A stretch of 64,000 bases of DNA from Rhynchopus sp. YZ270_cl-10 (lineage: Eukaryota > Euglenozoa > Diplonemea > Diplonemida > Diplonemidae): NCBI GenBank assembly GCA_964035575.1, contig OZ037898.1, positions 496,001 through 560,000 on the forward strand, written 5' to 3'. How positions within the stretch are numbered: position 1 is the first letter of the stretch; each line of letters begins with the position of its first letter. Positions 32,289-42,708 of the stretch are shown here, one piece after another. The translations under genes were made by a program, and so were the position numbers. Under the pieces are notes generated by a model. The model saw nothing but the letters and a program-made list of their open reading frames with translations, made no database searches and had not been told where the DNA came from.

Positions 32289-33222
32289 ATATATATCACA
32301 CATTCTCCGAAACTGCGTATCACTTGTGACCAACCATGGAGCCAATTTAAAGTGACTATTTTTCCACTAAAAAAATTCTCCGACCCCGGAATTTTTTCAG
32401 ATCGCTCCGGAAATGCCATTCCGCGCCTTTTTGCAAAAAAATATTGCACCCTGAGGTCATTAAACGTCTGTGTGCGTTGACGGGTGGATCCTACTAATTT
32501 CTCGCGCCCCAAAAAAAATATTTTTATTTTTATTTTGAAAGATCGGGTGTGAAAACGTTCAATTCCGGGGTCGGACGATTTTTTTTATGCCTCTCTTCAT
32601 GTCGCAAAGGATTTTGGGAGGGAGGGGCGTTTTCAGGTATTCCCTGTACTTTCCTAAGGGATCAGGTTAGAAACCCCTTTTTGGGTGGTCTTCGGTGACT
32701 TATTCCACTAAAAACGTTTTTATCAAAAGTTGCCAATTTTTTTTTTCTTTGGAATTATTTTCAACAATTCTTTCAATTCTGACGATTTTTTTCCGCCGGA
32801 AAAATACTATGTGTCAGCCAGGTTTCGGTGGAGCCAACCCCATTTTTACACCCAAATTGCAGCCAAATTGCCCTGTATATGGGTGTTCTACAATGGAGCC
32901 AATCCAATTTAATAGTTTTTTGACTAAATTGCTCGATTTTTTTTTCTTTGAAAAGTTTGGAGTCCGGAAACACCATTCCGCGCATTTTCAGACAGAATTA
33001 TGCATCTGTCCTTTTCTCACCTGTTGCTGAGATTAGGAGGTAAAAACTCTCACGGTGATTTCAGAAAAAAGATTTTTTTTATTTTTTTGAGATTTTTATT
33101 TCTTTTGAAAGCGCGGTTTCGAAACGTTCAATTCCGGGGTCGGACGATAAAAAATATGCATCTGGGCCGAGTGAGTGAAAAATCTGAAAAATGATACGCA
33201 ATTTCGGAGAATGTGTGATATA
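32289..33222. mobile_element. About 930-base inverted-repeat element
   Basis: Left end TATATCACACATTCTCCGAA and, inverted at 33190-33222, TTCGGAGAATGTGTGATATA mark terminal repeats of about 32 bases. Inside are diverged direct copies of a block containing ATGGAGCCAAT and CCATTCCGCGC (about 32333-32440 and 32890-32985) and two copies of TTCAATTCCGGGGTCGGACG (near 32557 and 33126). No coding capacity. Target duplication unclear, possibly TA. Confidence 0.65.
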
Positions 33223-33367
33223 ATTATTGGGTAATTATTACCCCATAATTACACGCAGGTGTGTTTTTTGTCACGAGTGACCTAAACCCACGAGCGAAGC
33301 GAGTGGGTTTAGGGAACAAGTGACAAAAAACACACCTAAGTGTAATTATCTGGTAATAATTTCACAT
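33223..33367. repeat. 145-base palindrome centred on CGAGCGAAGCGAG
   Basis: Arms hold TAATTATTACC and its inverse, GTGTGTTTTTTGTCAC and GTGACAAAAAACACAC, and CTAAACCCAC and GTGGGTTTAG. The centre is near 33298. It would form a strong cruciform. Confidence 0.8.
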
Positions 33368-34002
33368 AATTAGTTTTTTTTTTATCGTGCAATTTTTGAC
33401 GAGTGTACAAATCCGGCGAGTCCCCGTCACCCTCCAGTCACTGTGCATGTCGATGATGGGAGGGTGTATGTGGGGTGTGGGAAATGTGCCGAAGTATGGA
33501 TGTTGAACCGAAAAAGTGGGAGAGGGTATAATTATTTGTGATCATTTTTGGTTTGGGGTTGGGAATCACATTTCAACAAGTTGGTAACAACTGTCTATCC
33601 TTGGACGATGCGAAGCGTGAAGTTGAGGTTTCCGGTGTGTTTTTCCGGGATTTTTTTTTTTTTGGCGGATAATCAAAAACGTGTTTGAGGGGCCTAGAAC
33701 TGCTCAAATAGGTCAAATTTTGCTTTGAATGGGCTCAAATCGTCGAAATTAACCCTTATAGGGGGGAAAAAAATTTTTGCAGAGTCCCTTTCCCTTTGGC
33801 GACTTAGGATCACCAAAAGTGGGTTTGAGCGTGTAATTATTACCCATAATTACACGGCTGACATTTTTGGTCGCAAATCGCTAACGATTCATAATTACAC
33901 GCTTGGTAATAATTACACGCTCCCAGATTATAATTTTTGGTTCTTCCTGAAGGATTTGTACACGAGTCAAAAATTACACGATAAAAAATCATTTAATTAA
34001 TT
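33368..34002. mobile_element. 635-base inverted-repeat element
   Basis: Ends match over about 47 bases in inverse orientation (TTTTATCGTGCAATTTTTGA on the left, TCAAAAATTACACGATAAAA on the right), each followed inward by a GTGTACAAATCC-type block. It contains further ACACG/TAATTATTACC palindromic pieces near 33826-33920. No coding sequence. It abuts the palindrome at 33223-33367, forming a cluster of inverted-repeat units. Confidence 0.65.
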
Positions 34003-34022
34003 ACATTACCCACCCGGTTTTT

Positions 34023-34372
34023 TTTGAAAATGGGCCCCACGTATAAGTGACCGGGCTCATATTTTTCAAAATTTAAGTGGTCAAAAAATTGTCCAATTTT
34101 CGAGATTGACCCCACCACTGCACGGGCGGATCCCAAAAATGCAAATAAGGACCCTTTTCCACAACCTTCCTTCACCCCCCCCCGGTAGGGTAACCGAAGG
34201 TGAAGTCAATATTACAAACCCGGATTTTGAGGAAATTTTTGGCCGAAAATGGGCCCCAGCTATTAGTGACCGGGCTCATATTGTCCAAAATTTAAGTCAT
34301 TACAATTGTGTCCATTTCTTCAGATTGACCCCACCACTGACTGGGATCGGCCCAAAAATGCAAATAACGGCG
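34023..34372 (+). repeat. Direct repeat, two diverged 130-base units
   Basis: Units at 34023-34152 and 34243-34372 share AAATGGGCCCCA, GTGACCGGGCTCATATT, ATTGACCCCACCACTG and CCCAAAAATGCAAATAA. A third related piece lies near 46165-46240 (ATTGACCCCACCCACAATGC). Confidence 0.75.
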
Positions 34373-35869
34373 TTTTCGCCTGCATTGTTCGTTACGAAAC
34401 CCCGTGCAGACTAGCATTTAATTAATTAATTACCAGACCCCCAATCCTTAGTCTGCAGACTGTTTCCCCCCCCCCCTTTTTTTTCATTTCTGTTTTTCGT
34501 GTGAACTCCACGCAACCGTTCCTCGCCTGTCTCTCGTTTCGTGGATACCCGCTACTACGTCCTCCTCCCACCTCCACTCGTCAGGGTAACGAACGGGGAT
34601 CATCGGATACCCAGGCTAGCAAGGCCCGACGAGATAGGTTTGGGTCCAGGACATTTTTTTAAACGGTAATTTTATGCATGAGATCCTGCCAACTTTTCTC
34701 CCCTTTATTTTAGATGGGTGTCACATTTTTTTTTTTTTTTTTTTGAGTGCCTGCGTCCGCCGTATTTGGTGAGACGTTTGTACTTTCAACTTCTCTTTTT
34801 TTTCTGCCTCTCTTGTTGTTTCGTTAAACGGTGCGTCAAAGAGCGTAGGTCAAAAAAATAATTTGCAGATGTAAAAAAAAAATAAACTAACTCAAAGCGC
34901 CTCTCTTCTAGACTCTACCTCAAAAAAAAAAAAAGAAAAGAAGAATGAAACTACAAATCCAAGTTTGCAACCAAAATTGTCTTCTTTCGACATTTTTTTT
35001 GGTACTCTCTTCCCCATATCTCCCGTCAAAATATGTTCTTTGAAAACAACCAGCTCATATTGAAGGAGAGACAGTGCGACCCCTTAAAAGAATTCGACCA
35101 TTCTTGCCACTTTTCACTTCCCTGGTAGATTAGCATCCAAGGGTGGTAATGTGTGCAAAGTTTCTATGTTTGATTTACCCCGCATTTTTTGTTTTGTTTT
35201 TTGGGGTTTTTTCCGTTACCTTCAGATGGTAACTGTACAATGCGTGCCTCTCAAAAGGAAAACAAAAATACAAAGGCTTTCGGCCAACATTGAGTACAGA
35301 CCCTAGGTTCCCCAAGTGAGTTCTTAGGCGATTTGTGGCCACCACAGCAAGTAAGTCGATACTAAAAGTTACGCACACCGTTTGGTGAAAATATGGTAAC
35401 TCGAGTGACAAAGTACAAAAACAGAAGCTTTTTTCACCTTTTGTCCCCTTTTTTTTAAACTTTTCTTACAATCTCCCCAAGTGAGTTCTTAGGGCGATTT
35501 GTCGACACAACAAAAAAAAAATTTTTAGCACAGCTCCGCCATCTGCAGGAGTGAAAAACTTTGTTCTTTTGGTGCAGGGCTTTGGAGCTAGATAGGGACA
35601 ATCAAGGATTGTCAAACAACACAATCTGAGGTTTCCTGTGTGCTCAAAAAAAGTTAACCCGCTAATTACAACAAAGTTGTCACAAAAAATAAAAGCCCTT
35701 TTTGGGCTGTCCTGTACGTAGTTTTGTCCCTCTTTTTTTGGGTGATATTTGAGTAGTCAAAATTCACCTCTTGAAGGGGGGGTTTGATTCTACAGTGTAT
35801 CAGAACATAAAAAAGCAAATTAAATCACCTCCCCTTTTGGGTGATATTCAACAGACTTGAGGGAAAGGG
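34373..35869. other. Intergenic with diverse short repeats
   Basis: No gene. It holds a possible structured RNA at 34586-34661, a family C copy near 34760-34800, and family H copies at 35268-35345 and 35465-35513. Confidence 0.55.
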
Positions 35870-35879
35870 ATGGGGGTGT

Positions 35880-36137
35880 AATGGTGGCAGTATATTGTGA
35901 TGGGAGCCCATTGGAATACGCAAAATACATCAAAATACAGCACAATACACGATGTATTTTGATGTATTTTTGGTGTTACCGATCTGCTGTCGGGGACATG
36001 TCAACGACATGTCAATATAGGGGGTGTGTGTCATTTTCCCCTGTAAACCTTGTGTCAAGGACCTGTCAATATGGGCCCTTTCGGGAACACCAATTTTGCG
36101 TATTCCAATGGGCTCCCATCACAATACTGCCACCATT
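35880..36137. mobile_element. 258-base MITE with 10-base target duplication (MULE-like)
   Basis: Terminal inverted repeats of about 45 bases start AATGGTGGCAGTAT and continue GATGGGAGCCCATTGGAATA. They are flanked by perfect copies of ATGGGGGTGT (35870-35879 and 36138-36147). A 9-11-base duplication is typical of the Mutator/MULE superfamily. The centre has a second palindrome of AATACA/TGTATT units. No coding capacity. Confidence 0.85.
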
Positions 36138-36147
36138 ATGGGGGTGT

Positions 36148-36683
36148 TGGGGTTACTGTTTCGACAACAACACGACGTATCGTACCATATCCCCCAGCTC
36201 CCCACCCCACCCCCTCATTGCTATGAAAGAAACCAGGGTGAGTAACTTCACCATTTTATCCATAAAAGAAAGTCTCCCTTCCTTTTTTTTAAAGATGTGT
36301 GTACACAGGGAAGTGCATTCATCTTTTTTTAAGTTTCCCTTCTATTTTTCAGTATGATTCCCCTAGGTCTTTTCATTTTGTGTATTTTGTAGAAACGCAA
36401 AATGAGCAGGCACGACCCCCCCCTGCCCCCTTCGTGATTTGGTGTGCTATTTGGGAGTCAATAAAAGTGGAGCTTTAAAATTAATCTAGGGAAATTCCCT
36501 GGACAAAAAAGTTCAAAAATAAAATAAAATTGACCCCTTTTTTTTTCCCGTCTTCACCTCATCTCAGTGATGAGGTGTAGACTGCAGTAGACTAGGCAAT
36601 GCTGTAGGTAGTTATTTTGCCCCCCTTCGGGCGATATTCGATTCGACGGTAATTTTCGATAAAACAAAAACAAAAAAACGTTG
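36148..36683. other. Intergenic, nothing recognised
   Basis: C/T-rich and T-rich flank between two inverted-repeat elements; no gene or repeat was identified. Confidence 0.5.
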
Positions 36684-36689
36684 TTTAGT

Positions 36690-36897
36690 CATACATGTTG
36701 GTACGTACGTAAAACGCGCAAAAATAATCAAAAAACGCGCAAAATAATAAAAAAATGTTTTTTAATAAAAAACGTCACAAAGACGTTTTGCGCGCTTTTG
36801 TTACGTTTTTGTGACGTTTTTATTAAAAACATTTTTTTATTATTTTGCGCGTTTTTTGATTATTTTTGCGCGTTTTACGTACGTACCAACATGTATG
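36690..36897. mobile_element. 208-base near-perfect palindrome with 6-base target duplication
   Basis: Arms of about 90 bases start CATACATGTTGGTACGTACG and contain AAACGCGCAAAAATAATC. Flanking TTTAGT occurs at 36684-36689 and 36898-36903. The loop is about 25 bases around GACGTTTTGCGCGC. This is a foldback-type MITE. Confidence 0.85.
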
Positions 36898-36903
36898 TTT
36901 AGT

Positions 36904-37582
36904 ATTGTAGAGCACACTCTAGTCGGTGGGTACACTGCTTACCAGCAAATTTTCAAAAAAAACGCAAAAAATTAAAAATTTAAAAACACACCCTTATCAC
37001 GCACCCTCCCCCCGACCCTTCCCGCTTATCCCATGATTCGCTCACCTACCCTACTTTAATAAAATAGAAAATGCCGGCTGGTTCCATAATACGATCGTTG
37101 CTAAGAGTGTTTGCAAAAATCCGCTCTTCATTAATGACCACTGTAATAAAGGTCTAGCATAATGTAGTTCATTTGTTACGAGCACTTTTTTTGGGGATTG
37201 GAAATTTCGCTCTTTAGTGACCAAAACGTAATATGCAACCTGCAACGGTACTTTTTATTCTCCTATTTGGGGGAAACGACAATGTGGACTCTAAAAAATG
37301 TGGATTACGACACACCCCGGATTAATCCAAATTGTTGTTACTTTCTCCAAACTCATCCAATTCCCCAGACTGGATTGTTTTTTTTTCTCTGCCCCCCTTT
37401 CCCCCCGAAAAATATATGCCCACTCCTTTGAGGAGTGTCAGATGACTGCGTCCCAGAGGCGTTTTGCACTATCAACTTCACTATTTTATTTTTTCGTGTT
37501 ATACTAGGTGACTAAGCACAGCAAGGCTTTAACGTCTCAAATATTTTAACAACCGTTTTTTTTTCCTCCTTTTTAATCAACC
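36904..37582. other. Intergenic with family C and B copies
   Basis: Family C at about 37447-37490 (GAGGCGTTTTGCACTATCAA) and a family B copy at 37504-37545 (GGTGACTAAGCACAGCAAGG) lie next to each other. No gene was found. Confidence 0.55.
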
Positions 37583-37587
37583 CATAG

Positions 37588-37769
37588 TGGTGCTTCCCGG
37601 GGGGGTGTGCATTTCACAAATTTTCACAAACTGTGACAAGTTTTCACAAGTTTTCACAACACGGAAACCGCTATAAAATTGTGAAGGCTGGTGAAAAATT
37701 GTGAAAAAATGTGAAAAGTTGTGAATTGAATTGAAAGTTTGTGAAATGCATACCCCCCGGGAAGCACCA
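37588..37769. mobile_element. 182-base inverted-repeat element with CATAG duplication
   Basis: Ends TGGTGCTTCCCGGGGGG and the inverse, with TTTCACAAA continuing inward. The interior is imperfect GTGAAAA/TTTTCAC repeats. CATAG flanks at 37583-37587 and 37770-37774. Confidence 0.75.
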
Positions 37770-37774
37770 CATAG

Positions 37775-39168
37775 AAGAGATCAGCAGGAGTTCTTCTTTT
37801 TGGTAAACGTTTCCTATGGGTATATAGAGCGACTGTGCCACTGCCATTCCACTTTGGGGGTTTTTTTGTCTATTTGTAAACCCTGTTTTACTGGTCAAAA
37901 ATATACCAAAAAAAAATGGACAAAAAAATCCCTGGAAAAAAGACAGTTATTAGCACGAATGTTACCCTCATGAATAGGTATTGTTTCAAACGCCATTGGG
38001 GGTTTTTTTTTCCAATTTTTTTTTCTTCTTTCCATAAAATGTGCAGCAAGCTTTCCCCATCCCCTAGTTGAAAGGATAAAAAAAAAAAAGAAAGCCAACT
38101 GGTAGCGAGGTTATTTGATAACCCTCCCTCTTCACCCCTCTCAGGATTTATTTTTTTTTTTTGTTCTGAATTTGAAAGAAGATTGTTGTGTCTCGTTGTT
38201 CATGTGCTCTGATTTGGCTTTTGTTCAAAGGTTTGGGAAAAAAAAATGAACCTTTGTTAAAAAACCTTGGTAAGGTGATTAAGCCACGGCTTGAAATATC
38301 ATTGTACCAACTTTTCCATTTCAGAGGACTGTGTTGACATGTTTTTTTCTTTTTTTTTTTTTTTTAAACAGACAAAATTTGATAGCCTATTTGGCTGTGT
38401 TTGATTTTTCCGTGTACAGACTTTGTTGCAAAATTTGTAATTATTTTTGTTGGTTTACATCCCACCAAAAAAAAAATGTTTCTTGTAACGAAAGAAGGCA
38501 ACATTTTTCTTTGATCCCTCCTCCTATGCTATCAATTTATTGATTGCATATGTTGAAATGTTTCTGACGGTTGCCCAGTGATAGAATAATTGGATTCAAT
38601 AAGAGGTACATGCACTGAACACTCCCCCCCTTTTTTTTCTCTCTTTTGAGATGGATGTCGTTTCCTGTTAGGGTTTCAACCATCTATTTAAGATCTCTTT
38701 TTTTCTCCCTTTCTTCTGCTAAAATGATGATAAAATCAAACCGAGGGAAACAAAACCAAAAAAAAGTACCTGATGTTTTCTTCCCCCCCCCTGGCAAGCC
38801 CGCCGTGCAAATTATTAGCTCAGGTTGGCGAAGGCCTTTTAACTATCCAAGGAGTTTCTTTTTATCAGAAGTGGAAGAAGTGGAAGAAGTGGAGGAAATT
38901 TTCCCTTTGAGGTGACGAAGCGCTGAGGCTGAGTCATACCATATATTTTCTCTCTTTTTTTTTCCTCTGTGCAGTGAAACCTCATGAAGACGTGTCAATT
39001 CACATATTCATCACACCCCCATTCAGATGTATATCCATCTTTCGATTTTTGTTCTCTTTTTTGTTTTTTTTTTGTTTTGGAAGCTGACTAAGCAAAGAGA
39101 GGCTTTTGTTCATCTTACCTTTTGTGTTAGATGCGCTGTGACCCATTTTTTTTTTTTTTTTTTTTTTT
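37775..39168. other. Intergenic with repeats B and F
   Basis: Family B-like copies near 38272-38316, 38909-38950 and 39080-39122, and a family F copy at 38527-38568. A short GAAGTG trinucleotide-like repeat lies at 38870-38895. No gene. Confidence 0.55.
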
Positions 39169-40140
39169 GGGAAAACCTTTATTCGGCTCACAAAAAGTAA
39201 TTTTTCCATCATTCGGCTCACAAAATAAAATTTTTCCATCATTCTATCAAAGTTACTATAATTTTTCCTTCATTCGGCTCACAAAAGTTAATTTTTCCAC
39301 CATTCTATCAATATTTTGCCAATTTTTCCATCATTCTATCAAAGTTTTTTTTTCACTTTTTCGAAGAAATTTTTACCGCTGGAAAAAATTTTCGGGTTGG
39401 GATTTTTTGCCCGTTTTTATAGGTTGTGGGAGGGGAAAATTCGTAGGTGACTTGTTGCGGCGAAGGTCACGCATGTCAGCAATCACACTATGTGCACCAT
39501 AGTTTGATACACTTCTCACGTTATCGCAGGTCTGGGAGGCGACGGCGCCGACGATTCCTGTGTTGGCAACAGGGTGATCGTCAGAGGTGCAGGTGCGCTC
39601 GTGCTGGGTGATGTGACAACCATCACCGTCGTTCACCGCACACACCCTCCATGCACACATAAGGAACCGGCACACAAGGGTCATTCGGGTGCCTGTGCGG
39701 TTCGAGACGCGGAAGGAAAAATGTGGAGGATGAAGGAGGGCCTGCCACGTGTTTTACCGTCTCCTTCAGGTCATCCAAGCTGTCAAACTCGGCACCAGTG
39801 ACCACTTGTCTTTGCATGTTTAGCAAACAGTGTGTAATTTGTGACCCTGGAAATATAATTTTTTCGAAAAATGCAAAAAAAAATGACCCCGTTTTTCCTC
39901 AAAAAATACCACCCAAAATTTTTTTTCCAGCGGTAAAAATTTCTTCGAAAAAGTGAAAAAAAAACTTTGATAGAATGATGGAAAAATTGGCAAAATATTG
40001 ATAGAATGGTGGAAAAATTAACTTTTGTGAGCCGAATGAAGGAAAAATTATAGTAACTTTGATAGAATGATGGAAAAATTTTATTTTGTGAGCCGAATGA
40101 TGGAAAAATTACTTTTTGTGAGCCGAATAAAGGTTTTCCC
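39169..40140. mobile_element. 972-base element with 225-base inverted repeats carrying gene-like sequence
   Basis: Left arm 39169-39393 and right arm 39916-40140 are almost perfect inverse copies, starting GGGAAAACCTTTATTCGGCT, with internal CATCATTCTATCAAAG and CATTCGGCTCACAAAA repeats. T-runs of at least 14 flank both ends and could hide a T-rich target duplication. The 520-base interior is much richer in G+C, with exon-like frames on the minus strand (QVVTGAEFDSLDDLKETVK at 39826-39760 and VASQTCDNVRSVSNYGAHSV near 39560-39480) and possible splice signals. No transposase. It looks like a Pack-MULE-style carrier of host gene pieces. Superfamily placement is inference from long arms and GGGAAA ends. 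Confidence 0.75.
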
Positions 40141-40842
40141 TTTTTTTTTTTTTTCAAGTTTCCCGTTTTCTCCCATATTAATCGTAAAGCCCCCGCAGAG
40201 AGAATCGCAGTGCCTCGTGCCCACAAAAGGCGTTTTGCACTTCTCGTTCTCACCTATTATCCCTTCTTCCCTGCCAAACGCATGTTAAAGGTAGTTTGCT
40301 ACCTTCATAGTTTCCCTTCTCAGTACTTCAAAAAAAAATTTTTTTTTTGTGCAACACTCCGAGGGTGGAGTTCGATAAACTCATGTGCCCGCCTAAAAAA
40401 GGCGCGTTTTGTACTATCAACAGCTCTTTTCTTGCCATTTTTATTTTCTCTCCATTTTTTCCCCCTCCCCTGGCAATCAAGTCTCACAACAACGCCGCAA
40501 TACGCTGATCAATTTCGCATTTTTTTTTTTTTTTTTTTTGGTGAAATAAATCCTCCCCCATTTCCCCTTGAGTGATACATATCTTCACTCTTCCTAAGTT
40601 TGCCTTTTTTTTCTTCAAAAAAAATAATGCCTGTACACATTTAATACAGATCTTCTCAGTAGTTTATTTTTAGGTAGATGGCAGAGTATTGTGCGACTTC
40701 GGTTCATCTTCAATTTTGTTTTTGTTTTTTTAAACATTTCCTCTGCCATGCCCACAGTGCAAACCCCCCTATGGTTGGTGTGGTCGGAACGGGAAAAGTG
40801 GAATTCGGTGTGTAGGAATTACCGGTTTCACCCCTGGTAGTA
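40141..40842. other. Intergenic with diverged family C and E pieces
   Basis: GGCGTTTTGCACTTC near 40229 and GGCGCGTTTTGTACTATCAA near 40401 are family C relatives. A piece near 40360 (GGTGGAGTTCGATAAACTC) recalls family E. No gene. Confidence 0.5.
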
Positions 40843-42246
40843 CAGTGTGACACAGAATTAATGGCCGATGACGACATTTTGTAAAAATTGTTATATTATT
40901 CTAAAAAATAGGCAAAATTTGACTCATTTCATTGCATTTTCAACTGGCCGTGTATGAAAAGTGTGTGTGTGGGGAAAATATTAACATGGAAATATCCCTT
41001 TTTGGTAAAAAAGGGTGCATGTGTAAAAAAAAAAAATACAGTGTAGCAGTACAAACGAGTGGGTGCACAAAAATAAATAGAGCATGCATTAGTATTTTGT
41101 GTGCATTCCGTTGGAATTGCGAACTGCGTCTAGGCGTCGTGGCATTGACATGATGTAACGTGCAACGAAGCTATTGTCCATCTTGGACCATTCCTTGTTG
41201 ATGGCACGTTTAAGTGCTGACACGTCTTTGGGCTCCCGTTCGTTGACTGCAGTCTGCAGCTTGGCCCACAGGTTCTCAATAGGATTGAGATCAGGGGAGT
41301 TGCCTGGCCAGTCAGCTTTAGGGAGGAACGAGAAAGGTTGGGAGGAGAGGAATGCTTGAGTAACGTTCGCAGTGTGGCAGGGTGCCCCATCCTGCTGAAA
41401 CGTGTAGCTACTGTCAGGCAGGAGTTCTTTTATTTCTTTGAGCGCTTTCTGTAAGACGAGCGTACGGTACTTCTCTGCATTGAGAGCACCGTCATAGAAA
41501 TAGAGCTTCGTCTTACCTCTGGTGGTGATTCCTCCCCAGACGTGAACCTTCTGCGTAGCCCTGACCTTATCAACGGTTGGGGGCGGCTCATCACCATCTG
41601 CAACCCAGACAACATCGTTCTTCTTGCTCACCCGAGAAAAAAGCCAAAAGTCTTTTTCATCGGTGAACATCACCTTTGACCAGTCGGTGTTTCGATGCGT
41701 TTCAGCAAACTCTATCCGGGCAGTGATGTTCTTTTCCGAGAGCTTTGGTTTGCTCTTCGTTTGAACGGGCTTCAGCCCCTTCTCCTTCAGGCACCTGCGG
41801 ACACTCTCCCTCGAAATCTGTAGTCGCGACGCTACTTTCCTGCAAGACTGAAACCGCTTGCCCCGCATGTGTCTAACCACCCTATTCTTAACGGTGTCGG
41901 TGGTGGCCGATCTCTTGCGTCCCCTCCCTGGCTTGTCCGAAAAATTCCGCTCTCCAGCGCGGTACTCCTTCACCCACCTACCCAAACTCCTCTTCGCAAC
42001 GTTCAGCAACTCCGCCACCTCATCATGGCTCTTACCGCCAACAACGACTAGCGACGCTGCCTGTAGGCGCAACCCTTCCCTCGTGGCCTCAGTGTTCACT
42101 TTACCCTTAACCATTATATTTTTGCTTTTATTGTGTTCCTGGGCGTAAATATTTTATGTTTTGGGGGTGTTTTGAATATGTCCTTGTCAAAATTTGCCGT
42201 TTTTTTATAAAATGTCTTCATCGGCCATTAATTCTGTGTCACACTG
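40843..42246 (-). mobile_element. Tc1/mariner DNA transposon, apparently complete
   Basis: The element is 1404 bases long. Terminal inverted repeats of about 38 bases begin CAGTGTGACACAGAATTAAT and continue GGCCGATGA; they differ at about one position. TA flanks both ends (40841-40842 and 42247-42248), as expected for this superfamily. One uninterrupted transposase gene runs on the minus strand. Confidence 0.95.
41089..42114 (-). CDS. Tc1/mariner transposase, DD37E type
   Basis: 341 residues, single uninterrupted frame. The N-terminal half is a paired-type DNA-binding region with two helix-turn-helix units (SHDEVAELLNVAKRSLGRWV and CRKVASRLQISRESVRRCL) joined by a basic hook KPGRGRKRS. The catalytic RNase H-like domain has the first Asp in VMFTDEKDFWL, the second in FQQDGAPCHTA and the Glu in NSPDLNPIENLWA. 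There are 37 residues between the last two, so it is a DD37E rather than the more common DD34E or DD34D spacing. The enzyme cuts at the terminal repeats and inserts at TA. The ATG at 42114 lies about 130 bases inside the 5' terminus. With near-identical ends and no broken frame, this copy looks young. Confidence 0.95.
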   Translation of the reverse strand: MVKGKVNTEATREGLRLQAASLVVVGGKSHDEVAELLNVAKRSLGRWVKEYRAGERNFSDKPGRGRKRSATTDTVKNRVVRHMRGKRFQSCRKVASRLQISRESVRRCLKEKGLKPVQTKSKPKLSEKNITARIEFAETHRNTDWSKVMFTDEKDFWLFSRVSKKNDVVWVADGDEPPPTVDKVRATQKVHVWGGITTRGKTKLYFYDGALNAEKYRTLVLQKALKEIKELLPDSSYTFQQDGAPCHTANVTQAFLSSQPFSFLPKADWPGNSPDLNPIENLWAKLQTAVNEREPKDVSALKRAINKEWSKMDNSFVARYIMSMPRRLDAVRNSNGMHTKY

Positions 42247-42429
42247 TATAGTAAGGGCAAAGTACGGGGTATTTTTGGTTCCGATCACTGCCATGCCTCC
42301 CCCCCATGTCGATACCCCTTGGCGAAAACCCTGGATGGGTTCACCCCCCCCTCTACCCTAATTCGTCATTGTCATACCAAAAGCCCCCCGCTCCTTTCCC
42401 CCATTTTTTTTTGGTCACACATTTTCCGT

Positions 42430-42708
42430 CGGCAACTCTCATATGCAGCAGGGTTTGATAACCAGAAGTGACGGTGCGAGGCGTTTTGCACTATCAACTT
42501 CACCTTTTTTTCGACATTTTCCATAGTTCTGTCTTTGGGAACCAATCAGGACACCTCAGAAGCCTTCTTTGCTCTTCATTCTTCCTACTCCGCGTTGCGT
42601 CTTCATCTCTCTGCGTGGATTGTTGTCACATTTTGTTGCTGTTCTGAGAAATTCACACAATATATAAAAAGCACCCAAAAGGACACAACACACACACACG
42701 AAGAAACC
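42430..42708 (+). promoter_or_regulatory. 5' region of the thioredoxin gene with family C repeat
   Basis: GAGGCGTTTTGCACTATCAA (42478-42497) is a family C copy, followed by a T-rich tract and CCATAG near 42525, which could be a 3' splice site. ATATATAAAAAGC at about 42660-42672 is TATA-like, 40-50 bases before the ATG. Confidence 0.4.

Noticed and set aside
39169-40140. LTR retrotransposon
   Set aside because: The long terminal sequences are inverted, not direct, and no gag, protease or RT was seen.
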